From: an uncultured Collinsella sp.
GTDB lineage: Bacteria; Actinomycetota; Coriobacteriia; Coriobacteriales; Coriobacteriaceae
Length of the DNA: 9,998 bases
NCBI GenBank assembly: GCA_900546085.1
Contig: URBS01000079.1
Span: 1-9,998, forward strand
Direction: 5' to 3'
Shown here: piece after piece, positions 1 to 6,892 of the stretch
How positions within the stretch are numbered: position 1 is the first letter of the stretch
How the letters are laid out: each line of letters opens with the position of its first letter
Position numbers and translations under genes: made by a program
Notes under the pieces: model-generated
What the model saw: only the letters and a program-made list of their open reading frames with translations
Told to the model about the DNA's origin: nothing
Databases searched by the model: none

Positions 1-2079
1 TACGCCTACACGACAGCTCAGGCCGAGCAGCGCTTTGCCGACGTTGTCGATTACGTGGCGACACAGAGCCTTTCCTACGATGCGTTCAACAGCGCCTATG
101 CGACCAAAAACCTGATTCGCGTTACGGAGATCGCCGGAGAGGCGGCGCGCGATATGGAGCGCGACGGCTCGGTGGATAACGCTACGTTGGAGCAATATGC
201 TGACCAGTTTAATGTGACAGCGCTGATCGTAACGGATGCATCGGGCAACTTGGTGTCCGAGTCCTCGAAGGATGATGTGGGCTACGAGTCGCTCGCTGCG
301 AATCTCAAAGAGGCGCCTGTGCTGGAGGTGGCAGCCCATCCGCTTAAGTCCTATACCGCTCGCATTACGCTTGCGGACGATTCGGTCGCAGACATTGGCT
401 GCGTGGCCCGGCGGGACGGTGAGGGCATCGTTGTCGCGGTGAGGCACCAGAGCGCCAAGGCGGTCGCGAGCAATACGCTCAAGTTGCAGAGCTTGCTCGA
501 TGGTTATGAGACTATCGATAGCGGCAATATCGTGATCGAAAACGACGGTAAGGTCGTTGCGACCAACGCTGTCGAGCCCGCCGTGTCAGGCGTGTTCGAT
601 TTGCCTGCGACGGATGCCATCGTTGTCAACGGCATTAAGGAGCGTTGCTTGGCTGGTAAGGTCAGATTGGTTAACGACAGCGGTGAGTGGTATCTGGGCA
701 CATTTGGTAAAGCGCGCGATTTTTACGTGTACACCTATGCTCCCGCGCAGCGTTACTTTGAGGTTGTTGCCGCTGTTGTTGCCAGTGTGTTGGCACTCTA
801 CGGCGGTGTTATAGCCACTGTTGTGTTGGTGCGCCGCCGCGCCGAGAGCCAACGCTTTGCCGACCTGTTGCTGCAGGAGCGCGACTATGGCGACAAGCTG
901 GCAAAAGCGGCGCGCGAAGCTTCGTCTGCCAACTCTGCAAAGACGGAGTTCCTGCGTCGCATGAGTCACGACCTGCGCACGCCCATCAACGGCATTCGCG
1001 GTATGGTCGAGGTGGGCAATGCCAACGCGGACGACTTGCAAAAGCAGACTGAGTGCCGCTCAAAGATCTGGACGGCGTCGGGACTGCTGCTCGACCTTGC
1101 GAACGAGGCACTCGATATGAGCCGCTTGGAGAGCGGGCAGGTCGACCTGAATCTCGTGCCTACAGATATGGTGGCCCTCAACCGTGAGGTGTGCGATATT
1201 CTGGAGCGCCAGGCCGAGGAGCGCCTGGTGACAATTATCTGCGACCAACGGACTCTTGATCATCCCTATGCCCGGGTGAGCGTGACGCACCTCAAGCGTC
1301 TGTTGCTCAATATTGCCGGTAATGCCGTCAAGTACAACCGCCAGGGCGGCTATGTTCGCCTGACATGCCGCGAGGTGGAGCCGGTGGACGGTGTCCCCGT
1401 CTATGAATACACGATCGCCGATAACGGCATTGGCATGAGCGAGGCGTTTCAACAGCCCCTCTACGAGCCGTTCAGCCGCGAGGAACAACAGGTGGAAGGC
1501 GCTTCATCGGGAACTGGCCTGGGCGCGTCTATTGCCAAACAGTTGGTCGAGCTTATGGGCGGAACCATGAGCTTTACGAGCGCCTTGGGGCAGGGGACGA
1601 CGTTTACCATTTGCCTGCCGTTTGAGAAGTGCAAGAGTTCCGAGATTCCCCAGGCAGTTCGCGTGGATGCAGGCGACAGCGACGTGATCCAGGGCCTGCG
1701 TGTTTTGCTCGTAGAGGATAACGACCTGAATGCCGAGATCGCACAGTTTACGCTCGACCGCGCCGGTGCCGTCGTGACACATGTTAAAGATGGCGAGTCT
1801 GCCGTCGAGACGTTTGCCGCGAGCGCGCCGCACGAGTACGACGTGGTATTGATGGACATCATGATGCCCGGCATCGATGGCCTTGAGGCCACGCGTCAGA
1901 TTCGAGCGCTCGATCGCGAGGACGCCGCGACCACGCCGATTATCGCCGTGAGCGCCAATGCCTTTGCCGACGACCGTAGGCTTTCGCGCGAGGCGGGCAT
2001 GAACGCGCATCTGAGCAAACCCGTGAGTTCTCAGGATCTCGTTGAGGCGCTTGCGCACATAGCCGCCGACGCTTCATAA
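1..2079 (+). CDS. Hybrid sensor histidine kinase with C-terminal receiver domain (5' partial)
   Basis: Membrane-bound kinase that should sense an extracytoplasmic signal, autophosphorylate on histidine and pass the phosphate to its own receiver. The frame is open from base 1, so the GTG at 55 is probably internal and the true start lies outside the window. Numbering the 692 visible residues from base 1: an extracytoplasmic sensor up to about 250 with two PAS-like stretches (LIVTDASGNLV and IVIENDGKVV), suggesting a Cache-type fold by inference; one membrane helix at about 254-276; a charged linker; HisKA with phospho-acceptor H323 in SHDLRTP (codon 967-969); HATPase_c with N-box asparagines 437 and 441, DNGIG at 474-478 and GTGLG at 504-508; and a receiver from about 565 with acidic pair E572/D573, phospho-acceptor D619 (codon 1855-1857) and K673. 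All catalytic residues are intact. There is no HPt or DNA-binding domain. The ligand is unknown. It converges on the flavoprotein gene. Confidence 0.93.
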   Translation, partial: YAYTTAQAEQRFADVVDYVATQSLSYDAFNSAYATKNLIRVTEIAGEAARDMERDGSVDNATLEQYADQFNVTALIVTDASGNLVSESSKDDVGYESLAANLKEAPVLEVAAHPLKSYTARITLADDSVADIGCVARRDGEGIVVAVRHQSAKAVASNTLKLQSLLDGYETIDSGNIVIENDGKVVATNAVEPAVSGVFDLPATDAIVVNGIKERCLAGKVRLVNDSGEWYLGTFGKARDFYVYTYAPAQRYFEVVAAVVASVLALYGGVIATVVLVRRRAESQRFADLLLQERDYGDKLAKAAREASSANSAKTEFLRRMSHDLRTPINGIRGMVEVGNANADDLQKQTECRSKIWTASGLLLDLANEALDMSRLESGQVDLNLVPTDMVALNREVCDILERQAEERLVTIICDQRTLDHPYARVSVTHLKRLLLNIAGNAVKYNRQGGYVRLTCREVEPVDGVPVYEYTIADNGIGMSEAFQQPLYEPFSREEQQVEGASSGTGLGASIAKQLVELMGGTMSFTSALGQGTTFTICLPFEKCKSSEIPQAVRVDAGDSDVIQGLRVLLVEDNDLNAEIAQFTLDRAGAVVTHVKDGESAVETFAASAPHEYDVVLMDIMMPGIDGLEATRQIRALDREDAATTPIIAVSANAFADDRRLSREAGMNAHLSKPVSSQDLVEALAHIAADAS

Positions 2080-2081
2080 AC

Positions 2082-2121
2082 AAATGGCTCGGTTCCAATA
2101 CTGGTTGGAACCGAGCCATTT
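2082..2121. terminator. Bidirectional intrinsic terminator between convergent genes
   Basis: A perfect 17-bp inverted repeat (2082-2098 pairs with 2105-2121) encloses a six-base loop. The outer pairs are A:T, so the plus-strand transcript ends in a T-rich run (TTTTGC, then TATTTG) and the minus-strand transcript in TTTGTTTATG. It lies two bases after the kinase stop codon and 27 bases beyond the stop of the minus-strand flavoprotein gene, so it fits as a shared terminator for both. Confidence 0.88.
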
Positions 2122-2148
2122 TGCTATTTGCAGGACCTATTTTTGGGC

Positions 2149-2628
2149 TTACTTTTCATGGATCTGCTTGCCGCAAAGATGCTCAATCGAAATCTCGTAG
2201 AGTTGGACGCCCTTGATGTCTTTGGCGATTTCCTCTTCAACTTCTTCGGCAGAGGGGTAGTACTTAAGCGCGAGCTGGCGGACTTTGTCCTCGATAAACG
2301 CAGGTGTCTCATCTACCAGACGGCAACGACCAAAGACCACGGTGCTCATAACATAGGGAGCCCAGTCATCGTCCTTGTACCACTCGTTGCCGTAAACGGT
2401 AAAGCAGACTTTATCATCACGCCTGAGTGAATCGACCTTGTGGCCAGCCTTGGCACCATGGAAATAAATCTTGTCGTGCTCGGCGTCAAAGAAGTAGTTG
2501 ACGGGAATGGCATACGGGTAGCCACCATCGCCGTTGACGGCAAAGACACCGCGCTTGCAGATAGCGAGCAACTCGCGCGCTTCCTCGTCAGTGATGGCGC
2601 GTTTCTTTCGACGTAAGGGCCTAAACAT
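2149..2628 (-). CDS. Pyridoxamine 5'-phosphate oxidase-family FMN-binding split-barrel protein (NimA-like)
   Basis: A 159-residue cytoplasmic protein of the flavin-binding split-barrel fold, in the branch that includes NimA-type nitroimidazole reductases. Family-typical stretches are visible: an N-terminal ITDEEARELL helix, then GVFAVNG and YPYAIPVNYFF (about 38-47), IYFHGAKAGHKVD (54-66), a strand at MSTVVFGRCRLV (94-105), and a C-terminal YEISIEHLCGKQ (144-155). Family members bind FMN as dimers and reduce small molecules, but the substrate here cannot be read from the sequence, and drug resistance should not be assumed. ATG at 2628 is preferred because AAAGGAAG sits eight bases (from AGGA) before it; the GTG at 2667 would add 13 unrelated residues and leave almost no spacer after the preceding gene. 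It starts 42 bases after the sensor kinase stop on the same strand, so co-transcription is likely. Confidence 0.85.
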   Translation of the reverse strand: MFRPLRRKKRAITDEEARELLAICKRGVFAVNGDGGYPYAIPVNYFFDAEHDKIYFHGAKAGHKVDSLRRDDKVCFTVYGNEWYKDDDWAPYVMSTVVFGRCRLVDETPAFIEDKVRQLALKYYPSAEEVEEEIAKDIKGVQLYEISIEHLCGKQIHEK

Positions 2629-2634
2629 CGTTGG

Positions 2635-2642
2635 CTTCCTTT
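2635..2642 (-). promoter_or_regulatory. Shine-Dalgarno site fixing the flavoprotein start
   Basis: On the minus strand the sequence AAAGGAAG precedes the ATG at 2628, with eight bases between AGGA and the start codon. It lies inside the longer reading frame that begins at GTG 2667 and therefore argues for the shorter protein. Confidence 0.7.
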
Positions 2643-2670
2643 CTAACTGTGCATGGTGGGTGGGCACAAA

Positions 2671-5475
2671 CTATAGCGAAACAGTTCCGTTTTTCTTGAT
2701 GCGGGCGAGGATGTTTTTGAGCTTGTTAAAGTCGAGCGGTTTGGGCAGATGGGCGTTCATGCCGGCATCGTGTGCCGCCTTGGCGTCCTCGGCAAAGGCA
2801 TTGGCGGTGAGCGCGATGATGGGGATGTCGGCTGCATCGGCCTTCTCGCTCAGACGAATCGCGCGAGTTGCCTCGTAGCCATCCATACCCGGCATCATGA
2901 TGTCCATCAGGATCGCATCGAAGCTGCCGGCGGGACGACTAGTGTATAGTTCGACCGCTTCTTTGCCGTCGGCGGCGCGAGTTACGACGATGCCTTCGCT
3001 TTCGAGCAGGGCCTGGACAATTTCGGCATTGAGCTCGTTGTCTTCGGCCAAAAGAACGTTCATGCCGGCAAGCGAGCAGCTGATCGCCTGCTCGTCCGCA
3101 CCTTCTCTTGCCTGAGGGTTCTTGTCGATATCGAGCGGAATCTGGACGTTGAACGTACTTCCCATGCCGACCTCGCTCGAAATCTCAATCGTGCCGCCCA
3201 TCATGTCTATGAGCGATTTGACGATCGGCATGCCCATGCCAGTTCCCTGAAATTTACTGCGGGCATCGTTGCCCTCTTGGGCAAACGGTTCGTAGATGTG
3301 CTTTAGAAACTCGGGCGACATGCCGATGCCGGTGTCCGAGACGCTAAAGCAAAACACGGCGTGCTCGTCGTCGACCGGCTTGATGGTCGATGAGAACGTG
3401 ACGGTGCCTCCGTGCTTGTTGTACTTGATGCTGTTGTCGAGCAGGTTGACAAGGATCTGCCGAATATGGGTGGGGCTGCCGATCATATATTGGTCGACAG
3501 CGTAGGGCTCGCTGGTGTCGAGCATGGTTATGCCGCGGTCCGATGCGCGGAGCTTGCACAGTACGAGCGCATTGTCGCACAGCTCTTTAAGGTTGAATGA
3601 TTCGTGCTCGAGCGTCACTTTGCGCTCCTCGATCCTGCCCATCTCGAGGATGTCGTTAATCAATGACAGCAGGTGATTGGCGACAACGCGCGCCTTGGCG
3701 CGGCTTTCGCGGGCGACCTGCATGTCGCCTTCTCTCAATTCCTCAATTTCGATAAGGCCCAGGATGCCGTTGAGCGGCGTGCGGATGTCGTGGCTCATGC
3801 GCGCGAGGAAAGCGGTTTTGGCGGCGTTGGCGGCATCGGCTTTCTGCCGTTCCTCCTGTGCGCGGTAAAGCGACCAGACAAGGATGACGATGCCGGTGAG
3901 CAAAATGCAGATGACGACTGCCGCAATGACGATGCGGTTGCGGTAGAGAAGTCGGAACGCATCCGATTCTTGCGCCGAGTACGATGTGGGGAAATAGCTG
4001 TTTGCAGAGAGCGATTCACCTGCATTGACGATGCCCTTATTGATGATTCCCAGCAGCTCGGGCTTGCCGCGCGAAATTAAACACGATAGTTGTGCCGTGT
4101 TGGTGAGTTCCTGTGTTTCGAAATCCTCGATGTCGTAGATGTCGCGGAGAGTTTCCAGGCGCGTGCTGGGGACAATGATGCAACGTGCCTTCCCCTCATC
4201 GAGGGCTTTGAGCACCTCGCCGTCATTCGAATACTCGGTTACCGTTGCGTTCGGAAAGAGACTTTCGAGCTCAAAACGGTTAACGATTGTGCTCTTTGTA
4301 CAAGCGATGTTCTTAAGGTCGCTGTTCAGGTTTTTGCCATTGTGAATGGCGGTCAGCGAAACCGTTCCCATCGAGTTTGACTGGATGACCCCTGTCTGCT
4401 CGGCGAGCCAGTAGTCGCGAAACAACGGCAGGGCGACATCGATGGTTCCGTTGGAAAGGGCTTTGATCATTTGCTTGTTGTTCGAGAGTGCGATTGTTTT
4501 GACCGTAATGTCAAACTTGTCGTGCAACGTCGTTGCAAGCGAGGCGAGCGACCCTTCCATCTCGCCGTCGTCATTTTGCGTACAGTAGGGAAGTTGGTTT
4601 TTAAGATAGCCGAGCGTGATGGTATTGCCGTTTTCTTTGAGCCAGGTGGTCTCGGTGCCGGTGAGCGATGACGAGCCACTGTTTTGGGTCGAGTAACTCG
4701 TTTTGACTTCCTCGTTATAGCGCGGGTTATCGCGGGCGATGGTCGTCATGGCGGCGTTGATGTCGTTCATCAGGTCAGGGCGGCTTTTGGGAACGGCAAA
4801 ATAGTAGTCGCTCGAGCCTACGTAGAACATGGGTGACGCATCGGGCGACGAAATGGTGTCGTTCATGATGACGGCGTCGACCTCGCCGTCTGCAAGCGCC
4901 TCAAAGAGGGCGCTGCCGGTGTCGATTTCTTTATAGGTGCAGGTAACGTCTTCGTTGGCGAGCCACTGCTGGCCGACGATAGTTTGCATAACGCCAGAGT
5001 TGCAGCCGATGGTGAGGCCTTGGAGCGCCTGAGGGTCACCCTTGGCTAGATCGTCGCGGTCGGGCCTGGCGTAGATATAGTAGCGCTCGGTGCCCTCGGG
5101 ATTTGAGGAAAAGAGCAGCTTCTGCTCGCGTTCTGCCGAATACGAGATGTTGGGCATGAGGTCGATTTCGCCTGCCTCGAGCATGTCCATAAGCTCGGAG
5201 AAGGTGCCGCTAACGTATTCGTATTGCCAGCCCTTTGTGTAATACGAGAGGGTCTGGAGGTACTCGTAGCCCCATCCCGAGAGGCGCTCGCCCGGCGTGC
5301 CTTCCTGGAAGCCTTTGTTGTTGACGAGCCAGCCAACGCGGACCGTCTTGACCTGGTGGTCGGAGTCGGCGGCAAAGGCGGGGGCAGGCATGACGGCGCT
5401 CAGTACGGTGAGTACGGCAACCGCGACGGCTAGGGTGCGATATAGAGCCAAACGAAGGATGGCGGAAGGTTTCAC
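2671..5475 (-). CDS. EvgS/BvgS-like hybrid sensor kinase with two tandem periplasmic solute-binding domains
   Basis: A 934-residue sensor kinase. From the GTG at 5475: a Sec signal peptide (basic n-region, hydrophobic core, likely cleavage after PAFA near residue 35); first SBP_bac_3-type domain about 42-259 (starting VRVGW); second about 284-494 (starting ITLGY); one membrane helix about 514-536; HisKA with H562 in MSHDIRTP (codon 3790-3792); HATPase_c with DTGIG at 714-718 and GTGMG at 744-748; and a receiver about 804-929 with E810/D811, phospho-acceptor D858 (codon 2902-2904) and K912. This layout matches BvgS/EvgS-type kinases, whose Venus-flytrap domains bind small solutes and signal across the membrane; the ligand is unknown. 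There is no PAS or HPt domain, so phosphate must leave by another protein. An ATG at 5508 would add 11 residues ahead of the signal peptide but has no good ribosome site. The flavoprotein gene follows 42 bases downstream. Confidence 0.93.
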   Translation of the reverse strand: MKPSAILRLALYRTLAVAVAVLTVLSAVMPAPAFAADSDHQVKTVRVGWLVNNKGFQEGTPGERLSGWGYEYLQTLSYYTKGWQYEYVSGTFSELMDMLEAGEIDLMPNISYSAEREQKLLFSSNPEGTERYYIYARPDRDDLAKGDPQALQGLTIGCNSGVMQTIVGQQWLANEDVTCTYKEIDTGSALFEALADGEVDAVIMNDTISSPDASPMFYVGSSDYYFAVPKSRPDLMNDINAAMTTIARDNPRYNEEVKTSYSTQNSGSSSLTGTETTWLKENGNTITLGYLKNQLPYCTQNDDGEMEGSLASLATTLHDKFDITVKTIALSNNKQMIKALSNGTIDVALPLFRDYWLAEQTGVIQSNSMGTVSLTAIHNGKNLNSDLKNIACTKSTIVNRFELESLFPNATVTEYSNDGEVLKALDEGKARCIIVPSTRLETLRDIYDIEDFETQELTNTAQLSCLISRGKPELLGIINKGIVNAGESLSANSYFPTSYSAQESDAFRLLYRNRIVIAAVVICILLTGIVILVWSLYRAQEERQKADAANAAKTAFLARMSHDIRTPLNGILGLIEIEELREGDMQVARESRAKARVVANHLLSLINDILEMGRIEERKVTLEHESFNLKELCDNALVLCKLRASDRGITMLDTSEPYAVDQYMIGSPTHIRQILVNLLDNSIKYNKHGGTVTFSSTIKPVDDEHAVFCFSVSDTGIGMSPEFLKHIYEPFAQEGNDARSKFQGTGMGMPIVKSLIDMMGGTIEISSEVGMGSTFNVQIPLDIDKNPQAREGADEQAISCSLAGMNVLLAEDNELNAEIVQALLESEGIVVTRAADGKEAVELYTSRPAGSFDAILMDIMMPGMDGYEATRAIRLSEKADAADIPIIALTANAFAEDAKAAHDAGMNAHLPKPLDFNKLKNILARIKKNGTVSL

Positions 5476-5481
5476 ATGTAA

Positions 5482-5485
5482 TCCT
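5482..5485 (-). promoter_or_regulatory. Shine-Dalgarno core supporting the GTG start of the dual-SBP kinase
   Basis: AGGA on the minus strand lies six bases before the GTG at 5475. A TATTAT hexamer on the same strand at 5497-5502 resembles a -10 box; if used, it would place the transcript start downstream of the alternative ATG at 5508. I found no convincing -35 box with it, so the promoter part is weak. Confidence 0.5.
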
Positions 5486-5533
5486 ATCGAGTCGAGATAA
5501 TACCGCATAAGGATACCAGCTCAGCCTGCCTAA

Positions 5534-5720
5534 CATCCGGCACTTAGGGACGTTCCCAATCTGTCCGGCAGTTGTAGTAGTCATTGGGGACGTTCTTAAA
5601 CGACTAGTCGCTGGGGACACTCTTTGCCGGAGTTGGCACTTAGGGACGTTCCTTATGTGCCGGCAGTTGGGGACAGTCCTTTTCTGCCGGTTCAAAAGGA
5701 ACGTCCCCAAGTGCCGGATG
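5534..5720. repeat. Cluster of degenerate GGGGACGTTCC / TGCCGGCA repeats in a divergent intergenic region
   Basis: The gap between the divergent kinase and channel genes (5476-5769) is filled by short, diverged repeat units. GGGACGTTC-like cores occur near 5547, 5586 and 5642, with variants GGGGACACTC near 5613 and GGGGACAGTCC near 5669. They alternate with CCGGCA or TGCCGG blocks near 5537, 5565, 5626, 5660 and 5686. A final unit is inverted: 5698-5720 is the reverse complement of 5534-5556 at 22 of 23 positions, so the cluster is bounded by inverted ends. The units are not evenly spaced and have no spacers of CRISPR type. The pattern resembles REP-like or miniature mobile repeats dispersed by REP-associated tyrosine transposases, but no transposase is in the window and that origin is inference. 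Open frames crossing the cluster are composed of repeat and are not genes. Confidence 0.8.
5667..5710. repeat. Long imperfect stem-loop formed by two opposed repeat units
   Basis: Bases 5667-5683 pair with 5694-5710 at 15 of 17 positions, with a two-base internal mismatch and a ten-base loop. It lies 59 bases before the channel start codon. No T-run follows on the plus strand, so it is not a standard terminator for that direction. It could fold in a transcript from either side, but its role is unknown. Confidence 0.6.
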
Positions 5721-5769
5721 TGCGACAATACCGAGCAATGTGATTGGGCGTCTGGGAAAAGGGGTCGCG

Positions 5770-6195
5770 ATGAACAAGTTGAGGACGCTTGCCGACGTGT
5801 TGCGCCAGGCTGGCTTTGCGCGCATCACGGGCCTGTTTCTCGTCTTCTATCTGCTGTGCTCGACGGCCGTCTGGCTGTCCGAGCCCACAACCCTCACGTT
5901 TGGCGATGGCCTCTGGTTTAGCTTTGAGACCGTGTCGACGATCGGTTTTGGCGACATCCCGGCCGAAACGCCGGTCGCCCGCGCTATCACCGTCGTCCTG
6001 AGCGTCATCAGCATCTTCTACATCGCCATGCTCACGGGCGTGGCGGTGAATTACTGCAATACGCTCATCAAGATGCGTCAAAAGGACACCCTGGCGCGCT
6101 TTATGGACGATCTCGAGCACCTGGAAGAGCTCGATCGTGACGAGCTCGCCGATCTGTCGCGCCGTGTGCGCGAATATCGCCGACGCCAACGCTAG
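5770..6195 (+). CDS. Two-transmembrane potassium-channel-like protein (Ion_trans_2)
   Basis: A 141-residue membrane protein with the minimal pore layout: first helix about 19-37, re-entrant pore helix about 45-56, selectivity filter TIGFGD at 57-62 (bases 5938-5955), and second helix about 70-97. The filter differs from the usual TVGYGD by conservative changes that also occur in known potassium channels, so potassium selectivity is expected. Four subunits would assemble to form the pore. The roughly 43-residue cytoplasmic tail is highly charged and helical, with no RCK or cyclic-nucleotide domain, so gating cannot be inferred. The ATG at 5770 is chosen because an A/G-rich run (GGGAAAAGGGG) lies just before it and the protein then starts with an amphipathic helix; a GTG at 5740 would add ten residues lying in leader sequence. 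The LOG-family gene starts 37 bases after its stop, so the two are probably one operon. Confidence 0.88.
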   Translation: MNKLRTLADVLRQAGFARITGLFLVFYLLCSTAVWLSEPTTLTFGDGLWFSFETVSTIGFGDIPAETPVARAITVVLSVISIFYIAMLTGVAVNYCNTLIKMRQKDTLARFMDDLEHLEELDRDELADLSRRVREYRRRQR

Positions 6196-6232
6196 AGCGG
6201 GCGCCGCGCGTCACGATGAGGGGGGACTGAAT

Positions 6233-6766
6233 ATGAATATCACCGTGTATCTGGGTGCCAGCGTCGGTAATGACCCGGCGTTTCTGCCCGCGGTGCAGGA
6301 GCTGGGCAACTGGATTGGCGCCAACGGACACGCGCTGGTATACGGCGGGTCCAAGTCGGGTCTGATGGGTGTGCTCGCCGATAGCGTGCTCGATGCCGGC
6401 GGCTATGTGACAGGCGTGGAGCCGAGCTTTTTTATCGAGGCCGAGTTTCAGCACGATGGCATCGACGACCTTATCGTGACGAGCGGCATGACCGAGCGTA
6501 AGGCCAAGATGATCGAGCTCGGCGACGCGTTCATCGCCTTCCCGGGCGGTACGGGCACGCTCGAGGAGATTGCCGAGGTCATGTCCTCTGTGTCGTTGGG
6601 GCATCTCGATGCGCCGTGCATCCTGTACAACCTCGGGGGCTACTACAACGACCTCAAGGCGCTGCTCGAGCACATGATTGATAAGGGGCTTTCGAGCCCG
6701 AGGCGCCAGCAAGGCATTTACTTTGCCGAGGACCTGCACGAGATCGCATCGATTATCGGCAGCTAA
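6233..6766 (+). CDS. LOG-family (TIGR00730) nucleotide 5'-monophosphate phosphoribohydrolase
   Basis: A 177-residue cytoplasmic Rossmann-like protein of the family once called lysine decarboxylase-like and now known as LOG. Family enzymes cleave the N-glycosidic bond of nucleoside (often cytokinin-type) 5'-monophosphates to free base and ribose 5-phosphate. Signature elements are intact: an N-terminal strand ITVYLGAS, YGGSKSGLMG at 37-46, the arginine of MTERK (R89), and PGGTGTLEE at 104-112 (bases 6542-6568) with its catalytic glutamate. The length is normal for short family members. The start at 6233 is supported by a strong AGGGGGG site just upstream; the open frame runs back to 6137 but overlaps the channel gene and has no family sequence there. 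It directly follows the channel gene. The bacterial role is uncertain: nucleotide salvage or housecleaning, or production of a small signal. Confidence 0.9.
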   Translation: MNITVYLGASVGNDPAFLPAVQELGNWIGANGHALVYGGSKSGLMGVLADSVLDAGGYVTGVEPSFFIEAEFQHDGIDDLIVTSGMTERKAKMIELGDAFIAFPGGTGTLEEIAEVMSSVSLGHLDAPCILYNLGGYYNDLKALLEHMIDKGLSSPRRQQGIYFAEDLHEIASIIGS

Positions 6767-6787
6767 GCCGTAGGCCTATCGCACGCG

Positions 6788-6805
6788 CGGCGCCCAATGG
6801 CGCCG
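6788..6805. other. GC-rich hairpin downstream of the LOG-family gene
   Basis: A perfect seven-base-pair stem CGGCGCC / GGCGCCG closes on a four-base loop CAAT, 21 bases after the LOG gene stop. No T-run follows it, so it would be an imperfect terminator at best. The remaining part of the 126-base gap up to the ClC gene holds a TACAAT hexamer at 6848-6853 that could be a -10 box, but I see no matching -35 box. Confidence 0.35.
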
Positions 6806-6892
6806 TTCGCGGCGTGGATGGTCGGCACGTCCGCGCTGTGCCCGTCTTACAATAAAACGTATCCTTGTCGATTTTGACCACGGGAGGCCCCG

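Noticed and set aside
1504..2058. A 184-codon minus-strand open frame inside the first kinase gene
   Set aside because: It is the complement of the conserved ATPase and receiver motifs and has no independent ribosome site or recognisable domain.
2149..2667. Calling the flavoprotein a nitroimidazole resistance gene, or starting it at GTG 2667
   Set aside because: The fold is shared by many non-resistance proteins, so a nim name is not justified. The upstream start lacks a usable ribosome site, while the ATG at 2628 has a good one.
5534..5720. Possible CRISPR array
   Set aside because: The units are degenerate, differ in orientation and spacing, and have no constant-length unique spacers; no cas gene is present.
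5210..5921. Open frames crossing the repeat cluster on both strands (minus 5728-5210, plus 5655-5921)
   Set aside because: Their sequence is made of translated repeat units (recurring NVPKC-like peptides) and then runs out of frame into real genes.
6101..6739. A 212-codon minus-strand open frame opposite the channel end and LOG gene
   Set aside because: It lies antisense to two genes with clear family motifs, is rich in Arg, His and Ala, and shows no recognisable domain; it is a shadow frame typical of GC-rich DNA.
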